Shown in pieces: positions 7,131 through 13,277 of a stretch of 21,360 nucleotides of DNA. The DNA comes from Patescibacteria group bacterium (GTDB lineage Bacteria > Patescibacteriota > Microgenomatia > UBA1400 > MFAQ01). Each line of letters starts with the position of its first letter. The stretch's first letter is position 1. The position numbers were made by a program, and so were the translations under genes. Under the pieces are notes generated by a model. It was not told the DNA's origin. It saw only the letters and a program-made list of their open reading frames with translations, and ran no database searches. Location: contig JAHITH010000057.1 of the NCBI GenBank assembly GCA_018817845.1, positions 1 through 21,360 on the forward strand, in the 5' to 3' direction.

Positions 7131-7561
7131 TAGAAACTGGATAAGGGTAGAATTTTTAGCTGTTTTATTTGGTTGAAATCTTTAGGGTTGTTGGTTATTA
7201 GGGTTTTGGTTTTGTGGGTAATAAGTGTGGCGGCCAGATAGAGGTCAAAATGAGACTTGGGCTTGACTTCTTGTTGACAAAGTTTGAGATAGGTGTTTAT
7301 GGTTTGAGGTAGAGGGTGGATGATTTTGTTGACGGATTTGATTATTTGTTTAGTTTTTTGGCTGGCGGTTTTTAAGGGAACAGAGTAAAATTTGGTAAGC
7401 GTTTGGATAAGCTCTATTATGGTTTGTTGGGTGATGACTAGAGAAATATTTTCTTTTTGGGCTTGTTTGATGACGTTTTTGGCGGCGTTGTGTTGGGAGG
7501 AATCGGCGTTGAGCAGATAAACAAGAATGTTGGTGTCTAGTACCCAATGTTTATTAGACAT
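7130..7561 (-). CDS. vapC: PIN-domain ribonuclease toxin (VapC-like), module 1
   Basis: A 143-residue PIN domain. The first acidic residue lies in WVLDTNILVYLL (D9), the Glu in QQTIIELIQ (about residue 50), the third acid in SHFDLYLAATL (about 105), and TNNPKDF supplies the last. PIN toxins cleave RNA, often tRNA or rRNA, in the cytoplasm and are held inactive by their antitoxin. It overlaps the vapB stop by 8 nt (7554-7561), so the pair is translationally coupled. Its stop codon falls at the exact end of the relic repeat at 7079-7130. Confidence 0.9.
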   Translation of the reverse strand: MSNKHWVLDTNILVYLLNADSSQHNAAKNVIKQAQKENISLVITQQTIIELIQTLTKFYSVPLKTASQKTKQIIKSVNKIIHPLPQTINTYLKLCQQEVKPKSHFDLYLAATLITHKTKTLITNNPKDFNQIKQLKILPLSSF

Positions 7562-7784
7562 GGTGGCTGTATAGTTGTTCTCTGGTGGGTGGTTCTTTGT
7601 CCTTTAGCTTTAGAGTGCCTGATATTTTAAGCAATGAGCTTGGCATAGAGGGGGAAAGTAGTTTTTGAGACAGAAGAGTTCTGACTAGCTGGCTGAGGTT
7701 GGTTCTTTGGCTGGCGGTGTAGATCTTGGCTTCATATAGAAGCTGTTCGGGTATGGTAATGGTGGTTCTGATTGTTTGGCTCAT
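7554..7784 (-). CDS. vapB: Ribbon-helix-helix antitoxin (VapB-like), module 1
   Basis: A 76-residue protein with an N-terminal ribbon-helix-helix DNA-binding fold: strand IRTTITIPEQ (about 5-14), helix LLYEAKIYTASQ, turn RTNLSQLVRTLLSQKL, followed by a flexible tail that would wrap the toxin. It binds and neutralises the PIN toxin and represses its own promoter. The start ATG at 7784-7782 sits directly after an 11-bp perfect inverted repeat and 6 nt after a -10 box, with no ribosome-binding site between, so the mRNA is probably leaderless. Confidence 0.88.
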   Translation of the reverse strand: MSQTIRTTITIPEQLLYEAKIYTASQRTNLSQLVRTLLSQKLLSPSMPSSLLKISGTLKLKDKEPPTREQLYSHHV

Positions 7785-7818
7785 ATATACATAATAACAT
7801 AATTATGTATATTGTCAA
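7785..7818 (-). promoter_or_regulatory. vapBC-1 promoter and operator
   Basis: Read leftward, TTGACA (7818-7813) and TATTAT (7796-7791) are separated by 16 nt and the ATG follows 6 nt later. The region between and over the -10 box carries a perfect 11-bp inverted repeat, ATATACATAAT (7785-7795) and ATTATGTATAT (7802-7812), with a 6-nt spacer. A ribbon-helix-helix antitoxin dimer bound there would block RNA polymerase directly. Confidence 0.75.
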
Positions 7819-7857
7819 GTTGGTTTTTTGAATGGTTTGTGGTTTAATGGGTGAATT

Positions 7858-8484
7858 ATGATTGAGGTAATTTTTGATGTGGAGACCCAGAAGCTGTTTG
7901 AAGAGATAGAAGATCATGATCCGGGCAAACTTTTAGTGTCAATTGTAAGTTTATATAGAAGAGAATTGGATGAGAATTTTAGAGAGATTGCTGGAACAAT
8001 GAAGAGTTTCTGGATAGATGAGGCAGGCAGAGAACCAAGAATTGGTGGAATGTGGCCGTGGTTTGAGGAAGCGGATAGAATTGTTGGTTTTAACTCTTTG
8101 GGTTTTGACGTGCCGGCTTTGGAGCCATTATATAAAAATGATTTTAATAAACTTAATCATTTTGATTTAATGGATGTGATTAAGAATGTATTAGGTCACA
8201 GATTGAGCTTGGATGCGATTGCCAGGGAGACTTTGGGGAAGGTTAAGAGTGGGGTGGGGACGCAGGCGGTGGAGTGGTGGAAGATAAAGGACAAAAAAAG
8301 CCTGGATTTATTACAAAAATATTGTGAGATGGATGTATTGATTACTAAGGATGTGTATGATTTTGGTTTGGAGAATAAAAGGCTTAAATATATTGATAAG
8401 TGGAATGAGTTAAGAGAGGTAGAGGTAGATTTTTCTTATCCTAATAAGGAACCAGAAACCGAGACACAGATGGGGTTGTTTTAG
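7858..8484 (+). CDS. DEDD-family 3'-5' exonuclease with a C-terminal clamp-binding-like motif
   Basis: A 208-residue RNase-H-fold exonuclease related to the proofreading domain of B-family polymerases. The first motif is IFDVETQ (D7, E9), the second VGFNSLGFDVPAL (about residues 79-91), the third YCEMDVLITKDVY (about 157-169), giving the four acidic residues needed for two-metal hydrolysis. LGHRLSLDAIARETLGKVKSG is typical of this group. The protein ends in QMGLF, close to the QL-x-LF pentapeptide with which bacterial DNA proteins bind the DnaN sliding clamp. It stands alone between two leftward toxin-antitoxin pairs; TTGGTT (7820-7825) and TTTAAT (7843-7848), 17 nt apart, are a possible promoter. 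Its DNA substrate is inferred. Confidence 0.85.
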   Translation: MIEVIFDVETQKLFEEIEDHDPGKLLVSIVSLYRRELDENFREIAGTMKSFWIDEAGREPRIGGMWPWFEEADRIVGFNSLGFDVPALEPLYKNDFNKLNHFDLMDVIKNVLGHRLSLDAIARETLGKVKSGVGTQAVEWWKIKDKKSLDLLQKYCEMDVLITKDVYDFGLENKRLKYIDKWNELREVEVDFSYPNKEPETETQMGLF

Positions 8485-8861
8485 CTGTATTTAGAAAATG
8501 TTTTTTGAAGTTTTTGATCGAATGTTTTAAGTGGAAGTTTTTTTTCTAGAGATTCGGCTAAAATTAGACTGTCGTAAAAGCTGATATTTTCTTGGTTGTA
8601 TATATTCATAGCTTGGGGAATGAATGGAGGATGAGTGATGTTTGGTTGTTTAAAAAGACTTAAGAAAGTGGAAAAGATTTTATTTTTTTTAACTTGGTAG
8701 TGGTTGTTTAGTATGTAGACTGTTTCGGCGAAGACGATGGCTGGTATGAAAGTTTTGTGGTTTAGGATGATTTTTTTAGCTATTTGAGCTTGGGATTCTA
8801 TGTCTCTGGTGAGGAATCGAACTAGATAGTTGGTGTCTAAACAAAAGGTTTTAGTTTTCAT
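8481..8861 (-). CDS. vapC: PIN-domain ribonuclease toxin (VapC-like), module 2
   Basis: A 126-residue PIN domain with D9 in FCLDTNYLVRFL, Glu in VFAETVYIL (about residue 46), Asp in SFYDSLILAES (about 97), and Asp in LKTFDQKLQ (about 115), the four acids of the active site. It resembles toxins paired with AbrB-type antitoxins, which is what lies upstream. The start overlaps the antitoxin stop by 4 nt (8858-8861). Its end overlaps the exonuclease end by 4 nt in convergent orientation. The codon use is AT-rich like its neighbours. Confidence 0.9.
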   Translation of the reverse strand: MKTKTFCLDTNYLVRFLTRDIESQAQIAKKIILNHKTFIPAIVFAETVYILNNHYQVKKNKIFSTFLSLFKQPNITHPPFIPQAMNIYNQENISFYDSLILAESLEKKLPLKTFDQKLQKTFSKYS

Positions 8862-9100
8862 TTTTGATCGGAGAACATTTTTTCTGCTGTTAACCTTTTC
8901 ATTTGTTGGCTAGTTAAGGGTCTTGTGTTGGGATTATGTAAGGAACCAAACAAAGAACTTAGATAGGGGATTTTTTGAATATAGATACCCTGATCCCTTT
9001 GAATAAGAGTGATTTTGTCTGTGGTTTGGATATTAAGCCTTTTTCTTAATGGGGCTGGTAGGGTAAATTGCCCTTTACTGGTGACTGTTGCTGTGTACAT
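8858..9100 (-). CDS. vapB: AbrB/SpoVT-type antitoxin (VapB-like), module 2
   Basis: An 80-residue protein whose first 45 residues are a swapped-hairpin AbrB fold: ATVTSKGQFTLPAPLRKRLNI followed by KITLIQRDQGIYIQKI. The rest is a polar tail with LTSQQMKRLTAEKM that should contact the toxin. AbrB antitoxins dimerise, bind palindromic DNA near their own promoter, and neutralise PIN toxins. The ATG is at the end of a promoter with its -10 box 6 nt away, so the transcript appears leaderless. Confidence 0.9.
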   Translation of the reverse strand: MYTATVTSKGQFTLPAPLRKRLNIQTTDKITLIQRDQGIYIQKIPYLSSLFGSLHNPNTRPLTSQQMKRLTAEKMFSDQK

Positions 9101-9135
9101 TCTTACATTTTATATTAAGTAAGGAGTTTTGTCAA
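9101..9135 (-). promoter_or_regulatory. vapBC-2 promoter
   Basis: Read leftward, a perfect TTGACA (9135-9130) is followed after 17 nt by TAAAAT (9112-9107, 5 of 6 bases) and, 6 nt later, by the antitoxin ATG (9100). Transcription would start at or beside the A of ATG. Confidence 0.75.
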
Positions 9136-9171
9136 GAGTAAGGAATGCATGTGGTGGGGTTGTTTTGAGAG

Positions 9172-9206
9172 TTGACACATGTGCATGTGCGTGTTAATAT
9201 GTGTGT
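9172..9206 (+). promoter_or_regulatory. TA module 3 promoter with alternating purine-pyrimidine tract
   Basis: TTGACA (9172-9177) and TAATAT (9195-9200) are 17 nt apart, and an ATG follows the -10 box by 6 nt. Bases 9175-9194 alternate strictly purine and pyrimidine for 20 nt, and 9197-9210 do so again. The block contains the palindrome CACATGTG (9176-9183), a likely operator half. Confidence 0.65.
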
Positions 9207-9464
9207 ATGTTAAGTAAAAGAACTCAGATACTGTTTGAAGAAGAAAATTATGATTTTCTTGTTTGGTTGGCGAATGAACAAAAGTTGTCTGTGGGGGAGT
9301 TGGTGCGTAGTGCGGTTAAAAAAACGTATTTTGATAAAAGGGAGATTGAGAATGAGAAGAGAAAAAGATTTTTAAAAGAGCTAGTTGAGTGGCAAGATGA
9401 AATTGGTTATGTAATGAAAGGTTCAAGTTATAAACAATTAATTGAAGATGGTAGGCATAGATAA
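9207..9464 (+). CDS. vapB: Ribbon-helix-helix-like antitoxin, module 3
   Basis: An 85-residue protein with a short strand RTQILFEEENYDFLVWLA and a helix-turn-helix-like stretch KLSVGELVRSAVKKTYF (about residues 28-44), the layout of a CopG/RHH antitoxin, then a charged coiled tail. A GTG at 9201 is also in frame, but it lies directly against the -10 box; the ATG at 9207 has the 6-nt spacing seen at other promoters here and is preferred. It overlaps the PIN gene by 17 nt. Role as an antitoxin is inferred from fold and neighbour. Confidence 0.8.
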   Translation: MLSKRTQILFEEENYDFLVWLANEQKLSVGELVRSAVKKTYFDKREIENEKRKRFLKELVEWQDEIGYVMKGSSYKQLIEDGRHR

Positions 9465-9867
9465 AGTGGTAGTAGATGCTTCTGTGGTTCTAAGTTGGCT
9501 TTTACCAGACGAGAAGCTAACTAAAAAGGCTAATAGGTTGTATGAGAGGTATGCTGATGGAGAGATTGAACTAGTTGCCCCTGATTTGTTGTGGTATGAA
9601 GTGATGAATGGGGTTCGTTCGGCTGTGGTTCAAAAAAGAATTAATAAGAGAGAAGCGAAAGAGGCGATAAAAAAGTTTTCCGAGTTAGGTTTGGAGTTTA
9701 GAAATCAAAGTGGGGTTTTTGATAAAATTGTTGAGACAGCTTTGAAATATGAACTGTCTGTTTATGATGCTAGCTATGTTACCTTGGCGAAAGAGTTGGG
9801 GTCGAAACTGGCTACGTTTGATAAGAAGATACGAAAAAGTGTGAAAGGGGGTTGTTTTAGGGTTTAA
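9448..9867 (+). CDS. vapC: PIN-domain ribonuclease toxin (VapC-like), module 3
   Basis: A 139-residue PIN domain. The first acid is in VVVDASVVLSWLLPDE (D10), the Glu in LLWYEVMNGVRSA (about 51), the third acid in YELSVYDASYVTLAKELG (about 107), and ATFDKKIRK (about 125) holds the last. LLWYEVMN and SVYDASYVTLA are typical of the VapC group that pairs with RHH antitoxins. The ATG at 9448, GATGGTAGGC context, fits better than the upstream TTG at 9442. It is translationally coupled to the antitoxin and ends only 22 nt before the Rrf2 gene. Confidence 0.9.
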   Translation: MVGIDKVVVDASVVLSWLLPDEKLTKKANRLYERYADGEIELVAPDLLWYEVMNGVRSAVVQKRINKREAKEAIKKFSELGLEFRNQSGVFDKIVETALKYELSVYDASYVTLAKELGSKLATFDKKIRKSVKGGCFRV

Positions 9868-9888
9868 CATGGAGTAAAATACTCTATG
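9868..9888 (+). promoter_or_regulatory. Inverted-repeat operator over the Rrf2 promoter
   Basis: CATGGAGTA (9868-9876), AAA, TACTCTATG (9880-9888) form a 9-bp inverted repeat with one mismatch. A -10-like TAAAAT (9875-9880) lies in its centre and a weak TTGTTT (9852-9857) is 17 nt upstream. Its place, ending 1 nt before the Rrf2 start codon, suggests autoregulation by that protein. Confidence 0.7.
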
Positions 9889-9889
9889 T

Positions 9890-10282
9890 ATGAGTTTATT
9901 TAAATTAACGAGAAAATCTAGTTATGCTTTGGTTCTGCTTACTTTGTTGGCCAGGAAGACTAAGGGTGAGCGGATTAGTTTGTCTGAAATGGAGGCTTTG
10001 GGTTTGCCAAAGGCTTTTATGGCACAGATAGCCAAGGACTTAGTTGAGGGAGGAGTGTTGGTTTCTAAAGAGGGTCGTGGTGGTGGTTATGCGTTGATGA
10101 ATGAGCCTGGAGAGATAACTGTGAGAGAGGCGTTGGAAGCGGTGGCGGGTGAAATACTGGCGGTTGATTGTAATGGGTGTGAGGCGAGTGGAAGTTGTAG
10201 ACAAAAAAGTTTTATGGCTAATTTTGCGGATGAAATTGGGGAGATATTGGAAAACTATACGTTAATTGATTTAATAAATTGA
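9890..10282 (+). CDS. Rrf2/IscR-family transcription regulator with three cysteines
   Basis: A 130-residue winged-helix regulator. The N-terminal LTRKSSYALVLLTLLA helix, the LPKAFMAQIAKDLVEGGVLVSKEGRGGGYAL recognition helix and wing (about 39-69), and a cysteine cluster C94, C97, C103 match the Rrf2 family, in which three cysteines ligate an Fe-S cluster. Spacing is C-x2-C-x5-C, slightly different from E. coli IscR (C-x5-C-x5-C). It probably reads Fe-S or redox state, binds the palindrome overlapping its own start, and controls the downstream suf genes. A 145-nt palindromic element separates it from sufC. Confidence 0.9.
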   Translation: MSLFKLTRKSSYALVLLTLLARKTKGERISLSEMEALGLPKAFMAQIAKDLVEGGVLVSKEGRGGGYALMNEPGEITVREALEAVAGEILAVDCNGCEASGSCRQKSFMANFADEIGEILENYTLIDLIN

Positions 10283-10293
10283 AAACAATGTTT

Positions 10294-10438
10294 GGACACA
10301 TCATTATTCCCAGACAAAAACACCCTATTTTTGGCCAGCGCCAAAATAGGGCAACTCAACTGGGCGGTCCCGCCGTTGGCGGGATCCGGGCCCGCCCTAG
10401 TTTCCGTAACTTTTTTGCTTGGGAACAACGATGTGCCC
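10294..10438 (-). mobile_element. Palindromic 145-nt element or structured RNA, MITE-like
   Basis: The 27-nt ends (10294-10320 and 10412-10438) are inverted repeats, 22 of 27 identical. Four of five differences become G-U pairs if the minus strand is transcribed, giving 26 of 27 pairs; on the plus strand the same sites are A-C mismatches. Inside lie two hairpins: 10323-10335 with 10340-10351 (12 bp, one bulge, loop CAGC), and a longer one with outer stem 10358-10367/10392-10402 and inner stem 10368-10374/10378-10384 (loop GTT). The interior is GC-rich, unlike its surroundings. Short open frames inside are not credible genes. Either a non-autonomous transposable element or a structured RNA; no target duplication is clear. 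Confidence 0.7.
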
Positions 10439-10457
10439 TTAATAATTTGGAAATAAT

Positions 10458-11156
10458 ATGGCGTTGAAGATAGAAAATTTGTTTGTAAGGGTGGAGGGCA
10501 AGGATGTATTAAAAGGGGTGGGTTTGGAGGTAAAAGCTGGTGAGGTGGTGGCTTTGATGGGGCCGAATGGGTCGGGGAAGAGTAGTTTGGCCGGGGTAAT
10601 AATGGGATTTGAGAAATATTTGATAACAAGGGGATCAATTAAATTTGATGGGAAAATAATAAACAAATGTAAAATTGAAGAAAGAGCGAAAAAGGGATTG
10701 GCCTTGGTAATGCAAAATGTACCGGAAATTGAGGGGGTTAGTTTAAGTGAGTTAATTAGAATAATAAAAAAAGTAGATGTAAATAAAGATGATTCATTGT
10801 TGGGAAATGATTTTTTGAAGAGAGACGTTAATAAAGATTTTTCTGGTGGAGAAAGAAAAATGTCAGAAATGATGCAGATAATGGCCTTGAACCCTAAAAT
10901 GGTGATTTTTGATGAAATTGATTCGGGATTAGATGTTAAAAAAATGAAAAAGATTAGTTTAATGATAAAGAATAAATTGGTAAAAAGAGGGGCTGGAGTA
11001 TTGATAATTACTCATCGAGCTGAGATTTTAAGATACTTAAAGCCAAAAATTGTTGGGGTAATGTTAAAAGGAAAAATTGTTTGTATGTCTGATAATTGGA
11101 AAAAGGTTTGGAATACTATTAATCAACATGGTTATGAAAAATGCAAAAATTGTTAA
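10458..11156 (+). CDS. sufC: Fe-S assembly ATPase SufC
   Basis: A 232-residue ABC-type ATPase. Walker A is GPNGSGKS (35-42), the signature FSGGERK (about 129-135), Walker B MVIFDEIDSGLD (about 149-160), and ITHR carries the switch histidine. LVMQNVPEIEGVSLSELIR resembles the SufC Q-loop region. SufC is a cytosolic ATPase that drives assembly of Fe-S clusters on the SufB/D scaffold. It begins the operon, 19 nt after the palindromic element. Its end overlaps the scaffold gene. The last residues GYEKCKNC are unusual and may be an effect of that overlap. No clear ribosome-binding site precedes the ATG. Confidence 0.95.
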   Translation: MALKIENLFVRVEGKDVLKGVGLEVKAGEVVALMGPNGSGKSSLAGVIMGFEKYLITRGSIKFDGKIINKCKIEERAKKGLALVMQNVPEIEGVSLSELIRIIKKVDVNKDDSLLGNDFLKRDVNKDFSGGERKMSEMMQIMALNPKMVIFDEIDSGLDVKKMKKISLMIKNKLVKRGAGVLIITHRAEILRYLKPKIVGVMLKGKIVCMSDNWKKVWNTINQHGYEKCKNC

Positions 11157-12036
11157 TTATTGGCAGATAGATAATCGAAAGCCAAGTATAAAAGAAGAAA
11201 AAGGTTTGGTGATTTTGCCAAGTGGGGTTGGATTTGAGAAGTATGAATGGGTAAGAAAATATTTTGATGAAAAGCCTGAAGGGGGATATTTTGTATGGAT
11301 TAGAAAAAGTATTAAGGCGACAGCGAAGGTTTGTTTGACTATTGAAAATATTGGAGTTAAACAAAATTTGGAAAATTTAATAGTAGTGGAAGAGGGGGTA
11401 AAAGCGAAGTTAAATGGAAGCTGTTTTGTTTGTAAAAAAAATTTAAAAAGCGAACATGTTGGTAAAACTCAGGTGGTGTTGGGGGTAAGATCTAAATTAA
11501 TTATTGAGCATTATCATCGGTGGGGTGGGGAAGATAGGGTTAAAATGTTTACTAAGGTAAATGTGGGGCAAGGAGCTGAATGTGAAATAAAGTATAAATG
11601 TTTAGAACCAGCAAAAATTTTTGAGAAGACTAATCAAGTAAGAGTAGAAGATGGTGGCAAAGTTAGAATAGAGACTAAATTAGTTGCTGAAAATAGTGAT
11701 GCAAATTTAATAGAAAGTGTTGATTTAATGGGAGATAATTCAGAAGCAGTAGTTCGGTTGAGATTGGTTGGAAAAAAGGGGGGGAGAATAAAGGCCAGAA
11801 GCACGATGACGGGAAAGAATAAGTCTAGTGGGCATGTTGATTGTATGGGTTTGGTGGTAGATAAAAAGGCAGAGATAGAAGTAGTTCCTAGTTTGAAAAT
11901 AACCGATGATTTGACTAGTTTAACTCATGAAGCTGCGGTTGGAAGAATTAGTAAAAAGAAATTAGAGTACTTGAGAAGCAAGGGGTTAGATGAGAATGAA
12001 GCAATTGATTTAATTATTGGTGGATTTTTGGAATGA
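11128..12036 (+). CDS. Short SufB/SufD-family Fe-S scaffold protein
   Basis: About 302 residues, against roughly 420-490 for separate SufD and SufB. The beta-helix core is visible in repeats such as VNVGQGAECEIKYKCLE. The C-terminal block HVDCMGLVV, then IEVVPSLKITDDLTSLTHEA and LEYLRSKGLDENEAIDLIIGGF, combines SufD-like features (P-x-L-x-I-x-x-D-D) with the SufB-like HEA and Cys. Only one member is present, so it may form a homodimer with SufC. An in-frame ATG at 11134 is another start; both lie inside the end of sufC. It overlaps sufS by 4 nt. A single short scaffold with SufC fits the SUF-like minimal systems described as ancestral to SUF. Confidence 0.87.
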   Translation: MVMKNAKIVNYWQIDNRKPSIKEEKGLVILPSGVGFEKYEWVRKYFDEKPEGGYFVWIRKSIKATAKVCLTIENIGVKQNLENLIVVEEGVKAKLNGSCFVCKKNLKSEHVGKTQVVLGVRSKLIIEHYHRWGGEDRVKMFTKVNVGQGAECEIKYKCLEPAKIFEKTNQVRVEDGGKVRIETKLVAENSDANLIESVDLMGDNSEAVVRLRLVGKKGGRIKARSTMTGKNKSSGHVDCMGLVVDKKAEIEVVPSLKITDDLTSLTHEAAVGRISKKKLEYLRSKGLDENEAIDLIIGGFLE

Positions 12037-13277
12037 TTGATGTAAAAAAAATAAGGGAAGATTTTCCAATTTTAAAACGGAAAATAAATGGTAAGAAACT
12101 GGTGTATTTTGATAGTGCGGCAACAAGTCAAAAGCCCATACAGGTAATTGATGCGGTTTCTAATTATTATAAAAACCATAATGCAAATGTTCATAGGGGG
12201 GTACACGCCTTAAGTGAGGAAGCAACGGAAATGGTGGAAAGTACGCGTAATAAAATAGCTGGATTTATAGGATCTGATAGGGATGAGGAGATAATATTTG
12301 TGCGCAATGCTACTGAGGGCATAAACTTGGTTATGTATGGTTGGGGAGAGAAGAATTTGGGTAAAGGAGATGTGATAATTACCAGTTATCAGGAGCATCA
12401 TTCTAACCTTGTTCCTTGGCAGATGGTTTGTAAAAAGACGGGGGCGGAGTTGAGAGTTGTTGATGTGGATGGAGAAGGAAGGTTGAAAAAAGAATCTTTG
12501 GAAGGGTTGTTGGATGGGAGAGTTAAACTGGTGGCGTTGACACAAGTGAGTAATTTGTTGGGAGTAATTAACCCGATTGAGAGAATTATAAAAATGGTTA
12601 AGAAAAAAGTACCAAAGGCAAAAATTTTACTGGACGGAAGTCAGAGTGTGCCGCATATGAAAGTGGATGTAAAAAAGTTGGGGGTGGATTTTTTTGTTTT
12701 TTCTGGACACAAGATGTTGGGACCGACGGGGATTGGAGTGCTTTGGGGTAAAAGGGAAATTTTAGAAGAAATGGATCCATTTTTGTTTGGCGGTGATATG
12801 ATTAGTGAGGTAAGGATTGATAAGGCTGTTTGGAATAAGCTGCCGTATAAGTTTGAAGCGGGGACGCCAAACATAGCCGGGGAGATTGGTTTGGGGGCGG
12901 CAGTAGAATATCTTGATAGTTTGGGAATGGATAATGTAAGAAAGCATGAAAAGGAGCTGGTTGAGTACGGTCTTAAAAGATTGGGAGAACTAGAGAAAAA
13001 AGGAGTGTTAGAAATTTATGGTCCAAAAGATAGTGACATAAGAGGTGGGGTGTTGACGTTTAATGTTAAAGGGGTGCATGCTCATGATGTGGCTCAGGTG
13101 TTGGATAGTTTTGGAATTGCGGTAAGAAGTGGGTTTCATTGTGCTCAGCCGTTGGCAGAAAAGTTGGGGATGGGGACGGCGGTAAGGGCGAGCTTTTATG
13201 TTTATAATACTAAGGAAGAAATTGATTATCTGGTGGAAAAAATACCGGAAGTATTAAAGGTTTTTAAAATTAAATGA
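12033..13277 (+). CDS. sufS: Cysteine desulfurase SufS
   Basis: A 414-residue fold-type I PLP enzyme that takes sulfur from cysteine for cluster assembly. YFDSAATSQKP marks the substrate region; the PLP-binding block LLDGSQSVPHMKVDV is followed by SGHKMLGPTGIG with the lysine at about residue 227. The catalytic cysteine lies in RSGFHCAQPLAEKLG at about residue 370, in a group II (SufS) context. Length is normal. No SufE or SufU partner is visible in the window. The ATG sits on the scaffold stop (ATGA) and its own stop overlaps the next gene by 4 nt. Confidence 0.96.
   Translation: MIDVKKIREDFPILKRKINGKKLVYFDSAATSQKPIQVIDAVSNYYKNHNANVHRGVHALSEEATEMVESTRNKIAGFIGSDRDEEIIFVRNATEGINLVMYGWGEKNLGKGDVIITSYQEHHSNLVPWQMVCKKTGAELRVVDVDGEGRLKKESLEGLLDGRVKLVALTQVSNLLGVINPIERIIKMVKKKVPKAKILLDGSQSVPHMKVDVKKLGVDFFVFSGHKMLGPTGIGVLWGKREILEEMDPFLFGGDMISEVRIDKAVWNKLPYKFEAGTPNIAGEIGLGAAVEYLDSLGMDNVRKHEKELVEYGLKRLGELEKKGVLEIYGPKDSDIRGGVLTFNVKGVHAHDVAQVLDSFGIAVRSGFHCAQPLAEKLGMGTAVRASFYVYNTKEEIDYLVEKIPEVLKVFKIK

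Noticed and set aside
10255..10638. Open frames on both strands across the 145-nt palindromic element
   Set aside because: They run through the inverted repeats and hairpins and into the start of sufC, have odd composition and no recognisable domain; they are by-products of the palindrome.
11077..11127. Earlier TTG start for the SufB/D gene, inside sufC
   Set aside because: It would add about 17 residues unlike the family and lie deep inside sufC; ATG 11128 or 11134 is more likely.
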